From positions 62,001 through 126,000 of the forward strand of contig CAZTHK010000005.1 in the NCBI GenBank assembly GCA_964613215.1: DNA of 64,000 nt, written 5' to 3'. Shown here piece after piece: positions 63,363 to 64,000 of this stretch (position 1 is the first letter of the stretch; every line of letters begins with the position of its first letter). The stretch comes from CAZTHK01 sp964613215. Its GTDB lineage: Bacteria; Krumholzibacteriota; Krumholzibacteriia; Krumholzibacteriales; CAZTHK01. Made by a program: the position numbers and the translations under genes. The notes below the pieces were generated by a model. The model saw only the letters and a program-made list of their open reading frames with translations. It did no database searches and had not been told where the DNA came from.

Positions 63363-63468
63363 GCAGGGGAGCGTTTCGGGATGGGTGGTGCGGTACAAAT
63401 CAGTGAAATCTGTTGCCTGAACAGTAACAGGAGGTTTCCCCTGCACTATTCCGAACTCCCGCGAAACG
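63363..63468 (+). promoter_or_regulatory. possible structured mRNA leader of proS
   Basis: GCAGGGGA (63363-63370) pairs with TCCCCTGC (63437-63444), eight perfect base pairs; CGTTTCG (63372-63378) pairs with CGAAACG (63462-63468). The two cannot nest, so either alternative folds or a pseudoknot is implied. An inner hairpin CTGTT-GCCTG-AACAG (63408-63422) is also possible. I do not recognise a known riboswitch class. Confidence 0.4.
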
Positions 63469-63525
63469 GCAGGAGAGTAAACCGTTTCAACCGGAAATTT
63501 TTAACACCGGGAGGAAGATAACGAT

Positions 63526-64000
63526 ATGCGATGGTCACAAAGCTGTATTCCTACATTGAAGGAGGAACCCAGGGAAGCTGAAATAGCCAGCCACAAGCTG
63601 ATGCTGAGAGCAGGGCTGATAAAGAAGCTGACCTCTGGAATATATACATTCTTGCCCCTTGGGTTCAAAGTATTGAAGAATATAGAGCAGATTGTAAGGG
63701 AGGAGATGAACTGTATCGGATGCCAGGAGATGTTGATGCCCATACTTCATCCCTCTGAAATATACCGGGAGAGTGGCCGGTTTGAGACTTTTGGACCGGA
63801 ACTTTTCAAAATATATGATTCCCGCAAGAGACTGTTTGCCCTGGGACCCACTCATGAAGAGGTAATAACCATGATAGCCAGGGATGATCTCAAGAGCTAT
63901 CGAGATCTGCCCCAGTGTCTCTATCAGATACTCACCAAGTTCCGTGATGAGATAAGACCCCGCTACGGGGTCATACGGGCCAGGGAATTCATAATGAAAG
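63526..64000 (+). CDS. proS: prolyl-tRNA synthetase, N-terminal part
   Basis: The first 158 codons of a bacterial-type (ProRS class IIa) enzyme; the rest lies beyond the right edge. Diagnostic sequence: REAEIASHKLMLRAGLIKKL, SGIYTFLPLG (motif 1 region), FALGPTHEEVIT (motif 2 start) and YQILTKFRDEIRPRYGVIRA. ATG 63526 is preceded by GGAGGAAG about 11 bases upstream. It attaches proline to tRNA-Pro. The long leader before it is unusual for this gene. Confidence 0.95.
   Translation, partial: MRWSQSCIPTLKEEPREAEIASHKLMLRAGLIKKLTSGIYTFLPLGFKVLKNIEQIVREEMNCIGCQEMLMPILHPSEIYRESGRFETFGPELFKIYDSRKRLFALGPTHEEVITMIARDDLKSYRDLPQCLYQILTKFRDEIRPRYGVIRAREFIMK

Larger units (their letters stand above)
63201..63525. 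other. 325-base divergent intergenic region, MTHFR fusion and proS
   Basis: Contains two back-to-back promoters whose -35 boxes share bases 63294-63295, an inverted repeat just after the plus-strand start, and a potentially structured leader for proS. No open reading frame is supported. Confidence 0.5.

Noticed and set aside
63379..63400. T-box antiterminator before proS (GGGTGG followed by TGCGG)
   Set aside because: The conserved T-box sequence GGGTGGNACCGCG is not present; only its first six bases match, and it lies far upstream of the gene without a terminator fold after it.
63363..63480. Cobalamin, TPP, FMN, glycine or SAM riboswitch in the proS leader
   Set aside because: None of the conserved cores of these classes can be read in the sequence.
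1..64000. Mobile elements, CRISPR arrays, prophage, integron
   Set aside because: No transposase, repeat-spacer array, phage gene or attI-like site was seen. The only recombinase (52519) is XerC in its usual operon with hslVU.

Overview
The window is chromosomal DNA of a diderm (Gram-negative-type) bacterium with moderate GC content. Evidence for the diderm envelope: outer-membrane barrels, lipoproteins, a TolC/HlyD efflux system, lytic transglycosylases and DapF. Several genes have their closest recognisable family members in the Fibrobacteres-Chlorobi-Bacteroidetes (FCB) lineages and related candidate phyla: a GlmU-like nucleotidyltransferase of the 'alternative bacterial' type, a PorV/PorQ-family protein, an Ig-like lipoprotein beginning C..PPTGGPRD, a 30-residue mS38/AURKAIP1-type ribosomal protein, and a HExxH-TolB-barrel outer-membrane protein. 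The phylum cannot be named from the sequence alone. I see no IS element, prophage, CRISPR array or integron; the DNA reads as core genome plus lineage-specific regulatory and envelope modules.

Layout. 1-3.8 kb: truncated NfeD-like gene (minus), tRNA-Ala(GGC), an operon of a GlmU-like enzyme and a pterin-binding methyltransferase-like protein, HU/IHF, and a tiny ribosomal protein gene. 3.8-13.9 kb: a signalling block with a PilZ protein, a helical unknown, a receiver-GAF-PAS histidine kinase, an NtrC-type regulator, a second kinase/NtrC pair, a FliA/WhiG-type sigma factor, a lone receiver, and a third sigma-54 activator with a degenerate receiver. 14-19.4 kb: PorV-like barrel, two tandem GlgC-like enzymes, and a convergent MltD-like LysM lytic transglycosylase. 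19.6-27 kb: an ECF sigma / zinc-finger anti-sigma / Spy-CpxP-like sensor operon continuing into TolC, HlyD, an ABC ATPase and two MacB-type permeases. 27-30.2 kb: rubrerythrin-VIT fusion, convergent ferritin-like protein, a small membrane protein, a fasciclin lipoprotein and an unknown lipoprotein. 30.5-33.7 kb: GAF-GGDEF diguanylate cyclase and a ComEC-like protein with a degenerate C-terminal domain. 34.2-39.1 kb: purN, purC, purH, guaA. 39.2-46.6 kb: TPR lytic transglycosylase, NHL propeller, TPR protein, DnaJ-TPR protein and a membrane PQQ-type propeller. 46.7-61.2 kb: housekeeping run secA, smg, topA, xerC, hslV, hslU, argF, Ig-like lipoprotein, dapF and a large HExxH-TolB-barrel protein. 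61.3-64 kb: fused homocysteine methyltransferase/methylenetetrahydrofolate reductase (minus), and divergent proS running off the right edge.

How the parts may work together. The most interesting link is regulatory. The signalling block encodes three sigma-54 activators and a sigma-28-type factor. Sigma-54 -24/-12 elements (GG-N10-GC) can be read upstream of the second kinase (8577), of the sigma-28 gene itself (10942), and about 30 kb away upstream of the transglycosylase/NHL pair (39216, a full TGGCAC-N5-TTGC match) and the TPR/DnaJ pair (42813). This suggests a sigma-54 to sigma-28 cascade controlling an uncharacterised envelope-associated TPR/NHL/transglycosylase module. No flagellar or pilus structural gene is visible here. 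The assignment is inference from motifs and context.
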